Below are positions 33,405-40,686 of a stretch of DNA of 42,667 nt, in pieces (the first letter of the stretch is position 1; the number at the start of each line of letters is the position of its first letter). The notes below the pieces were generated by a model. The model saw only the letters and a program-made list of their open reading frames with translations. It was not told where the DNA came from and ran no database searches. Made by a program: the position numbers and the translations under genes. This stretch comes from a bacterium (GTDB taxonomy: Bacteria; Desulfobacterota; S145-22). The stretch covers positions 1 to 42,667 of the forward strand of contig JALTEW010000453.1 of NCBI GenBank assembly GCA_027073795.1, given 5' to 3'.

Positions 33405-33424
33405 CTTTCACTCCCTATTCAACG

Positions 33425-33601
33425 TTAAAAACAGCCTAACTGACAGGCTACAATTTTAAGGTTTAATTTATTAATAAGCTTCCCCACCCTTCTAACAGAC
33501 ACATTAAGCTCTCCTGCAACCTTATGGGCCGCCCGACAGCTTATTTTCCCGTTTTTTGAAGCCTTCTTTATCCGCTCAATAACCTCCTCTTCGGAACTCA
33601 T
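33425..33601 (-). CDS. 58-residue HTH-like protein ending CQLGCF
   Basis: This gene is below the usual size cutoff. Read leftward from ATG 33601 it encodes 58 residues starting MSSEEEVIERIKKASKNGK. ISCRAAHKVAGELNVSVRRV resembles a helix-turn-helix, and the tail is ACQLGCF. The start overlaps the MBL stop by ATGA, and GAAGAGGAGG lies inside its own first codons. It ends 20 bases before Mrp. The two C-terminal Cys and Cys22 could bind metal. I cannot name a function. Confidence 0.75.
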   Translation of the reverse strand: MSSEEEVIERIKKASKNGKISCRAAHKVAGELNVSVRRVGKLINKLNLKIVACQLGCF

Positions 33602-34464
33602 TGAAGTACTACCCCCCCCTTCTCATAAATTGTAATAACGACCCCTGCCATCGCTCGGAAAAACCTCTTTCCGAAGGAACGTTTCATCTCATCCGCCGCT
33701 TCAAGTCCTGTACAGTGGGATACACCAATGGTTTGTATGTTCATCCCTTTAAGGGCTTCGATGGTTTTCTTCGTCTGCCTCGGGTCCACCCTTGATAAGT
33801 GCGTTCCTCCAACCACCGTTAAGATAGGGACGTTCCCCGCCAAAGTCAAGATATGTTCCAAAATATTTACCACCCCCCTGTGAGAGCAACCTAAGATTAC
33901 CACCAACCCCTGGGGTGTCTTAATGTAGAGGGATGCATCATCCATGAACGGATCACGGACAGATAACCCCTTCTCATCCTTAACAACCAGAAGTGGGTCA
34001 CCCTTTTCGAAATCGTTTGCCTGTGGCACTTCACTGACATAGAAGATATCAGGCGCCACTTCATAATGGGGAGTCACAAATTTGAAATTGATCCCCCTGC
34101 TCTCCAGATAGGCCTGTGTATAGGGACACCCAATGTATTTCAGGGAACCATCTTTTTGCTTTTTATAACGCGCCACAAAAACGTCCCTATGAGCAATCAC
34201 CTGCACATTCACGGAAGAACGGGCAAGACTGAGCAACCCACCCGTATGATCATAATGGCCGTGGCTCAACACAACAGTATCAATAGACGAGAGGTCCTTT
34301 CCCATTACATCGGCATTATGCCAGAAAACATCAGACTGACCGGTATCGAAAAGAACCTTTGTGTTTCCCCTCTCAATAAGGATAGAAAACCCATGTTCCG
34401 CGCGAATTCCTTCTTTCATCGCAGCGCTATTGTCACAAAGAACGCTGAGAGTTATTTTATCCAT
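33598..34464 (-). CDS. Metallo-beta-lactamase fold protein (COG1237-like)
   Basis: The metal-binding motif HGHYDHTGG is at residues 68-76. GCSHRGVVNILEHIL and GGTHLSRVDPRQ follow, a pattern of the MBL group related to methanopterin-pathway dihydropterin synthase. It has 288 residues. The ATG at 34464 has AGGTGA upstream and overlaps the MerR gene by eight bases. Members of this group are often next to NifX/Mrp genes in anaerobes; the substrate here is unknown. Confidence 0.85.
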   Translation of the reverse strand: MDKITLSVLCDNSAAMKEGIRAEHGFSILIERGNTKVLFDTGQSDVFWHNADVMGKDLSSIDTVVLSHGHYDHTGGLLSLARSSVNVQVIAHRDVFVARYKKQKDGSLKYIGCPYTQAYLESRGINFKFVTPHYEVAPDIFYVSEVPQANDFEKGDPLLVVKDEKGLSVRDPFMDDASLYIKTPQGLVVILGCSHRGVVNILEHILTLAGNVPILTVVGGTHLSRVDPRQTKKTIEALKGMNIQTIGVSHCTGLEAADEMKRSFGKRFFRAMAGVVITIYEKGGVVLQ

Positions 34465-34777
34465 TCGTTTCACCTTGTTTGAGGCGGCTCTTTCCGTTTC
34501 GTCTGTGATACCGCCCACACTGCTTCCTTCGGCAGTTCCTTACCTTCCAGCATGGCGCAATTTCCATCAATCTCTTAACACCCGTCAGATTGATGCCATC
34601 TTCATGAATAAGCTTGCGGATACACCGAATATACTCCAAATCATCATCAGAATAATACCTGCGCCCGTTCCTTCTCTCCGGTTTAATAAGGTTTTCCTGC
34701 TCATAAATCCTCAGCGTCCGGGGATGGACCTGAAGCAAATCCGCCGCAACCCCTATTGGGTAAACCCCCTTCCCCAT
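34457..34777 (-). CDS. MerR-family regulator with Cys-rich tail
   Basis: The N-terminal winged HTH is YPIGVAADLLQVHPRTLRIY, followed by QENLIKPERRNGRRYYSDDD, close to the MerR/HspR type. After the dimerisation helix (LTGVKRLMEIAP) the tail carries CWKVRNCRRKQC (Cys76, 82, 87), a candidate metal or redox sensor. It has 106 residues. It heads the operon, behind a promoter with palindromic sites, and so probably regulates itself and the genes downstream. Confidence 0.88.
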   Translation of the reverse strand: MGKGVYPIGVAADLLQVHPRTLRIYEQENLIKPERRNGRRYYSDDDLEYIRCIRKLIHEDGINLTGVKRLMEIAPCWKVRNCRRKQCGRYHRRNGKSRLKQGETNG

Positions 34778-34808
34778 GTCTCCATCTCACCTCTGCCTTG
34801 CTAAAACT

Positions 34809-34837
34809 AATATAATGCTGTAAATATATATTGTCAA
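34809..34837 (-). promoter_or_regulatory. Sigma-70 promoter of the MerR-NifX operon
   Basis: On the minus strand TTGACA (34837-34832) and TATATT (34814-34809) are 17 bases apart, near consensus. It drives the regulator and presumably the genes down to DUF5320. The 17-base spacer is the normal length, not the long spacer of classical MerR activation, so repression is as likely as activation. Confidence 0.85.
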
Positions 34838-34865
34838 GTTTTCTGTAAATAATTATTTACAGCAT
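34815..34865. promoter_or_regulatory. Palindromic operator array, three CTGTAAAT half-sites
   Basis: CTGTAAATAATTATTTACAG (34843-34862) is a perfect 20-base palindrome just upstream of the -35. ATGCTGTAAAT (34815-34825), lying in the promoter spacer, forms an 11-base inverted repeat with ATTTACAGCAT (34855-34865). The two same-direction half-sites are 25 bases apart. This arrangement suits a dimeric regulator, most simply the MerR-like protein encoded next. Confidence 0.8.
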
Positions 34866-34880
34866 AAGGGGTACGATGCT

Positions 34881-35252
34881 TTACACATTATCAATGGAAC
34901 ATGTAAAAATTGCGGGAGAAGAGGTATGGTTTTTAAGCGCATGGGGTTCAAAGGTATAGGTATAGATGGTCTCTCCAGGCCCCACTTCCACCGTCTCTTC
35001 CTCCGTTGAAAAAAGGAGCGCCCCTTCCAGCATGAAAACAACTTCCTCATAGGCATGTTCGTGCATGGGTATTTCTCCACCCGGCTCCAGAACAAAATAC
35101 CGGAAAGAAAAATTGTGGTTATACGCTTCCCCTCCCGTTTCAGAATCCACAATCCACCGGATTTTACAACCGGTCACGGGGACCTTTTCCCCATGGCGTA
35201 TCACTTCCTTGACCTCGATCTCGGGAACATCACTCACCTTTCTGACAATCAT
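34881..35252 (-). CDS. Cupin-domain protein
   Basis: A 123-residue single cupin with the metal-site pattern MHEHAYEEVVFMLEGALLF and the second motif HALKN after GPGETIYTY. It ends in CSIDNV. The ATG at 35252 follows GGAGGTT; the earlier ATG four codons up is not supported. It is transcribed toward the MerR operon but ends before its promoter, and it is divergent from the CDF gene. Function and metal are unknown. Confidence 0.82.
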   Translation of the reverse strand: MIVRKVSDVPEIEVKEVIRHGEKVPVTGCKIRWIVDSETGGEAYNHNFSFRYFVLEPGGEIPMHEHAYEEVVFMLEGALLFSTEEETVEVGPGETIYTYTFEPHALKNHTSSPAIFTCSIDNV

Positions 35253-35329
35253 TTGAACCTCCAAAAACTTTTCATTTTAACTTCTACCAGGGCTTTTCAA
35301 ACCACGATATTTAGCATATCCTTTAAGAA

Positions 35330-36541
35330 ATGAAAACCGCCCACAAAGTTGCTTCTTACTCCATTGCCGTCAACGTCATCCTCTTTGCCTTAAAATTGGT
35401 TATAGCACTCATTTCGGGAAGCATCTCACTTCTTGCTGATGCCATCCATTCCTCCACCGACATCATCTCCTCCATTGCCCTTTTAATAGGGATAAAAATC
35501 TCCGGACGCAAATCCAGAAACTTTCCCTTTGGCCTGTACAAGGTGGAAAATCTTGTTTCTCTTGGGATCGCCTTTATCATCTTTCTGACAGGGTATGAAA
35601 TCATCCGTGAGGTTTTCTTTGAACACAGATTTCTCAAATTAACCCGACCTTTCCTCGCTATGACCACGGCAGGGGCTGTTATGTGCATAACCTGGTTCTT
35701 CTCCGCTTACGAAATAAAAATGGGAAAGAAAGAAAACTCTCCCGCTATTACTGCCGACGGCAAACACGTCCGGACAGACGCCATCGTTTCCTTCATCGTC
35801 CTTTTGGGACTTGCCGGCAAGCTTGTTCATATTCCGGCTGAAAAAGCCGCAACTATCATTGTCATCGGGTTTATCATGAAAGCCGGTTGGGGCATTCTTC
35901 TGGAATCCATTCGAGTGCTTTTAGACGCATCTATAAACCCCAAGACCTTGAATCAAATCAGAGAGATTATTACTTCCCATCCCGCTATTACGGACATCCG
36001 GGAAATTATCGGGAGAAACTCGGGGAGTTTTACATTCATCGAAGGAAATCTCGTGGTCAAAGCGAGGGACTTCACACATGCCCATCAGATTATCGAGGAA
36101 ATAACCGAAAAGGTCCGTCGGCAGATCCCGCATATTGACCGTATTGTTCTGCATTATGAACCGGCCAAGAAATCGACATTTCTTATCGCCGCCATGTTAT
36201 CAGACGGTGCACAATGGCGTGTTTCAGAGCATTTCGGAGATGCCCCCTACATCGGTTGGATAGAGATTCACCTCAAGGAAAACCGCATCATCCACACGGA
36301 GGTTGCCGCCAATCCCTACGGCAATATCGAAAAGGGCAAGGGCATTAAGGTCGCTGAACACCTCATCAATCGTGGTGTCGATCTTGTTTTAACCTGCGAG
36401 TCTTTTAGCGGGAAAGGACCTGAATATGTTTTCAGCAGCCGGGATGTCAAGGTGTTTAGAATATCAGAAGAATTCATTTATCCCGATCTTATCGCCAGAA
36501 TCTACAAAGAAGAAACCGGGCAGGAGTTATCGAAATCCTGA
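35330..36541 (+). CDS. Cation diffusion facilitator fused to a NifX-like domain
   Basis: Residues 1-~200 form a six-helix CDF transporter with metal-site residues H40/D44 (ADAIHSSTD) and H146/D150 (GKHVRTD). Residues ~205-277 are the CDF cytoplasmic domain. Residues ~283-395 form a NifX-like domain (VSEHFGDAPYIGWIEIHLKE, GKGIKVAEHLINRGVDLVLT). The HxxxD/HxxxD pattern suggests Zn-like divalent cations, but specificity cannot be read off. It has 403 residues, against about 300 for plain CDFs. It lies 77 bases from the divergent cupin gene and next to the NifX operon. Confidence 0.85.
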   Translation: MKTAHKVASYSIAVNVILFALKLVIALISGSISLLADAIHSSTDIISSIALLIGIKISGRKSRNFPFGLYKVENLVSLGIAFIIFLTGYEIIREVFFEHRFLKLTRPFLAMTTAGAVMCITWFFSAYEIKMGKKENSPAITADGKHVRTDAIVSFIVLLGLAGKLVHIPAEKAATIIVIGFIMKAGWGILLESIRVLLDASINPKTLNQIREIITSHPAITDIREIIGRNSGSFTFIEGNLVVKARDFTHAHQIIEEITEKVRRQIPHIDRIVLHYEPAKKSTFLIAAMLSDGAQWRVSEHFGDAPYIGWIEIHLKENRIIHTEVAANPYGNIEKGKGIKVAEHLINRGVDLVLTCESFSGKGPEYVFSSRDVKVFRISEEFIYPDLIARIYKEETGQELSKS

Positions 36542-36603
36542 GCTTTGGTGAGGCCCCCCCTTCACGCTACCCAGTCCTCGCGATCAAACATAAGGGGAAA
36601 AAA

Positions 36604-36679
36604 TGGTGCCGAGTCGCGGAATCGAACCACGGACACGGGGATTTTCAGTCCCCTGCTCTACCGACTGAGCTAACTCGGC
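36604..36679 (-). tRNA. tRNA-Phe (anticodon GAA)
   Basis: A 76-base cloverleaf with encoded CCA. Acceptor GCCGAGT/ACTCGGC, anticodon stem GGGGA with loop CTGAAAA, and the T loop TTCGATT are all normal. No hairpin terminator follows; a short T-run comes right after the CCA. Confidence 0.95.
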
Positions 36680-36689
36680 ACCTGTTTTT

Positions 36690-36718
36690 TATATAAAACA
36701 AAAACGCGAAAACGTCAA
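36690..36718 (-). promoter_or_regulatory. Sigma-70 promoter of tRNA-Phe
   Basis: On the minus strand TTGACG (36718-36713) and TATATA (36695-36690) are 17 bases apart, ~10 bases before the tRNA 5' end. Confidence 0.8.
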
Positions 36719-36831
36719 GAGAAATTTCACCCCTAACACCCACAAAAAACCCTTTCCCCGTCTAAACCTTTTTCCTTCCCACGTGTCTAATCTGACAAAG
36801 ACATAAACAAAAAACCTTAGGAGGAAACAAG

Positions 36832-37398
36832 ATGAAACAAATGGGTCATAAGGCAAGACTTGTCACCATCACCGGGATCCTCATTCTCACATTCATGGTC
36901 AGTGTCACCCAAGGTTGGGCAAAACCCCTGCGGAACCGACAACGCATGATGGAAAAAATCGAAACCATCAAGATGTGGAAACTAATGGATGCCCTGGACC
37001 TCGACAGTCAAACCGCTTTGAAGGTCTTCCCCATCATCCGGAAGATCGATAAAAAGCGGCTGGACCTGCGCGCAAAACAGCGGGATCTCCTTGATAAAAT
37101 TGAAAATCTTGTCAAAGAAGGTAAGGGAAACGCCAACAGCCTTGACACCCTTGCCAATCAACTCTTCGATCTAAATGAACAGATCAGCCAACTTCCCCGG
37201 GAAGAATACAGAAGGCTCAAGCCCGTTCTGGCGGAAACACAACTGGCCAGGTACCTCATTTTCCAGAAACGTTTCCGGAAGGAGCTCATCCATCGCTGGA
37301 TGCAGAACAGACGACGCAAACCGGTGCAGGAGCGCTCTGGACCCGGTGTGAGAAGCAGGAACGGACTCATCGTGCAACCTCCACAGCCACAGCCCTGA
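36832..37398 (+). CDS. Periplasmic Spy/CpxP-like helical protein
   Basis: A signal peptide (MKQMGHKARLVTITGILILT..., cut near GWA-KPL) precedes a helical, highly charged body (EKIETIKMWKLMDALDLDSQ, KKRLDLRAKQRDLLDKIENL). It ends in an Arg/Pro/Gln-rich tail. It has 188 residues. LTxxQ-type repeats are not exact, so this is a loose match to the Spy/CpxP or heavy-metal-resistance helical family. GGAGGAA lies before the ATG. It is monocistronic by position. Confidence 0.65.
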   Translation: MKQMGHKARLVTITGILILTFMVSVTQGWAKPLRNRQRMMEKIETIKMWKLMDALDLDSQTALKVFPIIRKIDKKRLDLRAKQRDLLDKIENLVKEGKGNANSLDTLANQLFDLNEQISQLPREEYRRLKPVLAETQLARYLIFQKRFRKELIHRWMQNRRRKPVQERSGPGVRSRNGLIVQPPQPQP

Positions 37399-37529
37399 TC
37401 CCCTTTTTCGTCTAATCCCCCCACCGCTCCTTCCGCTCGCGCAACTGACAAGCGGGGGACTTTTCCCCACTTGACGATAAATCCTGTATACGCTATATCT
37501 CAAACAATAACACAAAGATTCAAATCTTC

Positions 37530-38462
37530 ATGGTAAATAAAAACCGGCAGGTCCAGAACACAATCCCTCCCTCACCTCACCCTTACAAGTTAAGTAACCT
37601 CCGCACCCTCTACCGTCTCACACGGGCATGCGCCATCTGTCCAAGAGAATGCGGCGCGCTGCGGTTATCTGGAAAAACCGGTTTTTGCGGGGTCGGGAGA
37701 CTCCCGGAGGTTTCAAGCCATAATCTCCACTTCGGAGAGGAACCCCCAATCTCAGGCACGCGGGGCTCCGGTACCATCTTTTTTACCCACTGTAACCTCC
37801 GGTGCGTCTTTTGCCAAAACTACCCTATCAGCCATTTAGGACACGGTGAAACCGTCACAGTGAAAAAACTGGCCAACATGATGCTGTCGCTGCAATCACG
37901 GGGGGCTCACAACATCAACCTCGTGACACCCACACCCCATACCGCCCAAATCGCCCACGCCATTGTTATCGCCCGAGGGGAAGGACTCAATATTCCAATC
38001 GTTTACAATACCTCCGGTTATGAACGGGTCGAAACTCTTCGGCTCCTCGAGGGGCTGGTGGATATCTATATGCCGGATATCAAATTTGCCACAAGGGAAA
38101 CAGGACGCGTTTACGCCCAGGCCCCGGACTATTTCGAGGTTGCCCGGAAAGCGGTCAGGGAAATGCACCGCCAGGTGGGAACCCTGACAATAGACCGGCA
38201 CGGAATCGCCTTCCGGGGATTGCTCATACGGCACCTCATCCTTCCCGGCCACCTGAACGAAACGAAAACCATCCTCCACTTCATCGCGGAGGAGTTTCCA
38301 CCCAACACATACATTAGCCTGATGAGCCAGTACTTCCCTGCCTACCGATCACACGAATTTCCCAACCTGTCCAGATACCTCTCAAAACCGGAGTACGAAA
38401 AGGCAAAGGGATATCTGAAAATGTTTCACTTGGAAACGGGGTGGCTCCAGGAAATGAAGTGA
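37530..38462 (+). CDS. Radical SAM protein, PflX-like
   Basis: The radical SAM cluster motif is THCNLRCVFCQN (Cys88, 92, 95). An N-terminal Cys set (C34, C37, C41, C53; ACAICPRECGALRL, then TGFCGVGR) likely binds a second metal site. GSGTIFFTHCNL and VDIYMPDIKF fit the PflA/PflX-like group. It has 310 residues. Its own substrate is unknown; relatives activate glycyl-radical enzymes, but none is in the window. No clear ribosome site precedes the ATG. Its 3' end overlaps the convergent deacetylase gene by 37 bases. Confidence 0.85.
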   Translation: MVNKNRQVQNTIPPSPHPYKLSNLRTLYRLTRACAICPRECGALRLSGKTGFCGVGRLPEVSSHNLHFGEEPPISGTRGSGTIFFTHCNLRCVFCQNYPISHLGHGETVTVKKLANMMLSLQSRGAHNINLVTPTPHTAQIAHAIVIARGEGLNIPIVYNTSGYERVETLRLLEGLVDIYMPDIKFATRETGRVYAQAPDYFEVARKAVREMHRQVGTLTIDRHGIAFRGLLIRHLILPGHLNETKTILHFIAEEFPPNTYISLMSQYFPAYRSHEFPNLSRYLSKPEYEKAKGYLKMFHLETGWLQEMK

Positions 38463-39229
38463 AGATCCGGCTCAATCTTCACGCTTTCTATAAGCAAATC
38501 CTCAAGGGAAACAACCCGTAACTGCCCGGCAAGAATCGCCTTTTCCTTCCTTGTTATGTATCTGAAAAGGAGACGCACTCCTCTTTTTTCGTTCCCGTTC
38601 CCGTGCACAAGGATAATGGAACCGTTTCGGACACGCTGACCCTTGGCAAGCCAGGCATCCGCTCCAAGGGCGACAAATCCCATCCCTCCCAACTGCTTCA
38701 GGCGGACGGAATTGAAAACCAATCCGGGGAAACGAAAGAAAGGGGTGTTGAAAATCCCGTTCCGCCGCATGCATGCCGCCTGGTTCTCAACCTCTCCGGT
38801 GAAATCAACCCTTGGGTTGACAAGAAATCCCCCCCTTACCGGATGCGTATCGGAGTGATTGACCCACGAAATGGAAAGTTCCCCCTCCTTGTTCCACTGA
38901 ATCATCTGTTTCAAGGCCTTGGGATACCGTTGCATCCACCGCCCGCTCACCGCGACTGCAATGGGAAGGGGGGTATGAAGCATCTTTCCCAGCGCCACGA
39001 GCCTTTCAAAGAGTGGCAGGTTCCAGAGTTTTGTCGAGGGGCAGAGGTCAATACTGATAGCGATGGCCTCGGGGGATAACCTGCGACTCCCATGATTCAA
39101 AATCCCCCGCCCTTCGCGGATCCGCTGAATGACACTCTGAAGTGTGACATCTGGCGACTGCCCCCGGGCCTGCGAGGGGATAAAAACAGCCATTAGAAAC
39201 ATCAGAAACCATCCAGTGAGACCCGTCAT
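38426..39229 (-). CDS. Polysaccharide deacetylase-like exported protein
   Basis: A signal peptide or anchor (residues 1-~23) is followed by a NodB-like core. The first motif is AISIDLCPST (Asp61), the metal motif is NHSDTHPV (His125, His129), and RFPGL (Arg166) is the third motif. The usual second Asp of the first motif is replaced (DLC). It has 267 residues. The start at 39229 has GAGGT upstream; extension to 39328 is rejected. Whether it still acts on sugars is uncertain. The 3' end overlaps the radical SAM gene. Confidence 0.75.
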   Translation of the reverse strand: MTGLTGWFLMFLMAVFIPSQARGQSPDVTLQSVIQRIREGRGILNHGSRRLSPEAIAISIDLCPSTKLWNLPLFERLVALGKMLHTPLPIAVAVSGRWMQRYPKALKQMIQWNKEGELSISWVNHSDTHPVRGGFLVNPRVDFTGEVENQAACMRRNGIFNTPFFRFPGLVFNSVRLKQLGGMGFVALGADAWLAKGQRVRNGSIILVHGNGNEKRGVRLLFRYITRKEKAILAGQLRVVSLEDLLIESVKIEPDLHFISWSHPVSK

Positions 39230-39270
39230 AAAATGAATACCTCGCAATTCGGCCCTCCTCTTTCCCCGCA

Positions 39271-39298
39271 TTGACAAGTTAGATTGTTGGTATATTAT
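39271..39298 (+). promoter_or_regulatory. Sigma-70 promoter of the pmbA gene
   Basis: TTGACA (39271-39276) and TATTAT (39293-39298) are 16 bases apart. The start site would fall near 39305, 26 bases before the GTG start, in the gap between the divergent deacetylase and pmbA genes. Confidence 0.7.
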
Positions 39299-39330
39299 CT
39301 GACAGTGTACCTTAAAGCAAGGAGGCATCC

Positions 39331-40686
39331 GTGAAAATAGCCGGCGTAAAGGATCCCATAGGGCAGGTGAAGGAAACGATCAAATCCCTCACCCAGGCAC
39401 CGTTCGAAATCTTTTATGTAAGAAAAAATAACGAGATCATTGAATCAAAAAACGAAACCGTTGACGGATACGAAACCGCGGTAACAGAAGGGATTTCAAT
39501 TCGTATCCTCGATACTCGAAGAATAGGGTTTGGCTTCAGCACCCGTCTTGATACCGAGGGAATCCAAAAAATGGTTCGTCAAACGCTAGAAAGCCTCAAG
39601 GTCTCCGCTGAGGACCCGGCCTATGGCTTCCTGGACCCCTCAGTCCCTTACCCCTCACTCTCCCTCCATGACCCGTCCCTTCTCTCCCTGACAGCGGATC
39701 AAAAGAAGGATTCCACTATCACTATTGAACACGCGGCTCGGTCTTTTGACCCCCGGATTAAACAAATAAGAAACGCCCAAGTCACCATCCAGGAAGCTAC
39801 CGTCAGGCTGTATAATTCTCTGGGCCTGGACCGCAGCTATACCGTCACCGGTATCTCGGCAAACATCATGCTGACAGCGGAGGATGGGAATGGCTCGGAG
39901 TATGGGTGGGAATCGGTCAGCAGTCATTTTCTTGATGACATTCCCTTCGGGGAAATCGGAAATCGCGCCGCCGAAAAGGCTATTACCCGACTTGGCGGCA
40001 GACCGGTCCAAAGCGGTCAATACCCTGCCATCCTCGATCAGGAGGTTGTAGCGGAAATTGTTGGACTGCTTGCCCCCTCGTTCACAGGCGAAAATCTCTA
40101 CAAGGGCAAATCGGCCCTCAAAGGTAAGGAGGGACAGACCGCCTTCTCCCGCCACCTTACCCTGTATGACGGGCTTCTCTTCGAGGATGGCATGGCCGCC
40201 GCTCCCTTCGACGGAGAGGGGGAACCCGGCCGGAAAACGCCTCTCATCGACCATGGTATCGTAGCAGGGTTTCTGTTTGATCACTATTACGGTAGGAAAT
40301 CAGGAAAACCCAGCACTGCCAACTGTGTCCGTTCGGGCATCTCCGTCCCGCCCACCTGCGGGACCACCAACCTTGTTGTCTCCCCGGGGACATCCTCGTT
40401 CAGGGAAATAGCGGCGGGACTTTCAAAAGGGTTTTTTATCCAGGAACTGATGGGGGTTCATACGGCCAATCCCATCACGGGGGATTTTTCCCTGGGCGCC
40501 TCCGGACAATGGATAGAAAACGGTGAGCTCTCCTACCCTGTGCGGGGGGTGGCCGTTTCCGGAAACTTATTTGAGATTCTCAAGCGTGTCGAGGCAGTCA
40601 GCCGGGAGGTCAGATGGTTCGGAACAATCGGAACCCCGCATCTCCTGATTGAATCGCTGACGGTCGCTGGGGCTTGGCGGGTTTAA
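39331..40686 (+). CDS. pmbA: TldE/PmbA family protein
   Basis: This is the non-catalytic partner type of the TldD/TldE metalloprotease, which processes small peptides such as microcin precursors. No HExxxH motif is present, in line with TldE. Family regions include GISIRILDTRRIGFGFST, QYPAILDQEVVAEIVGLL and GFFIQELMGVHTANPITGD. It has 451 residues. The start is GTG with GGAGG at good spacing. TldD is not in the window. The stop overlaps the mutL stop by four bases (convergent). Confidence 0.9.
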   Translation: MKIAGVKDPIGQVKETIKSLTQAPFEIFYVRKNNEIIESKNETVDGYETAVTEGISIRILDTRRIGFGFSTRLDTEGIQKMVRQTLESLKVSAEDPAYGFLDPSVPYPSLSLHDPSLLSLTADQKKDSTITIEHAARSFDPRIKQIRNAQVTIQEATVRLYNSLGLDRSYTVTGISANIMLTAEDGNGSEYGWESVSSHFLDDIPFGEIGNRAAEKAITRLGGRPVQSGQYPAILDQEVVAEIVGLLAPSFTGENLYKGKSALKGKEGQTAFSRHLTLYDGLLFEDGMAAAPFDGEGEPGRKTPLIDHGIVAGFLFDHYYGRKSGKPSTANCVRSGISVPPTCGTTNLVVSPGTSSFREIAAGLSKGFFIQELMGVHTANPITGDFSLGASGQWIENGELSYPVRGVAVSGNLFEILKRVEAVSREVRWFGTIGTPHLLIESLTVAGAWRV

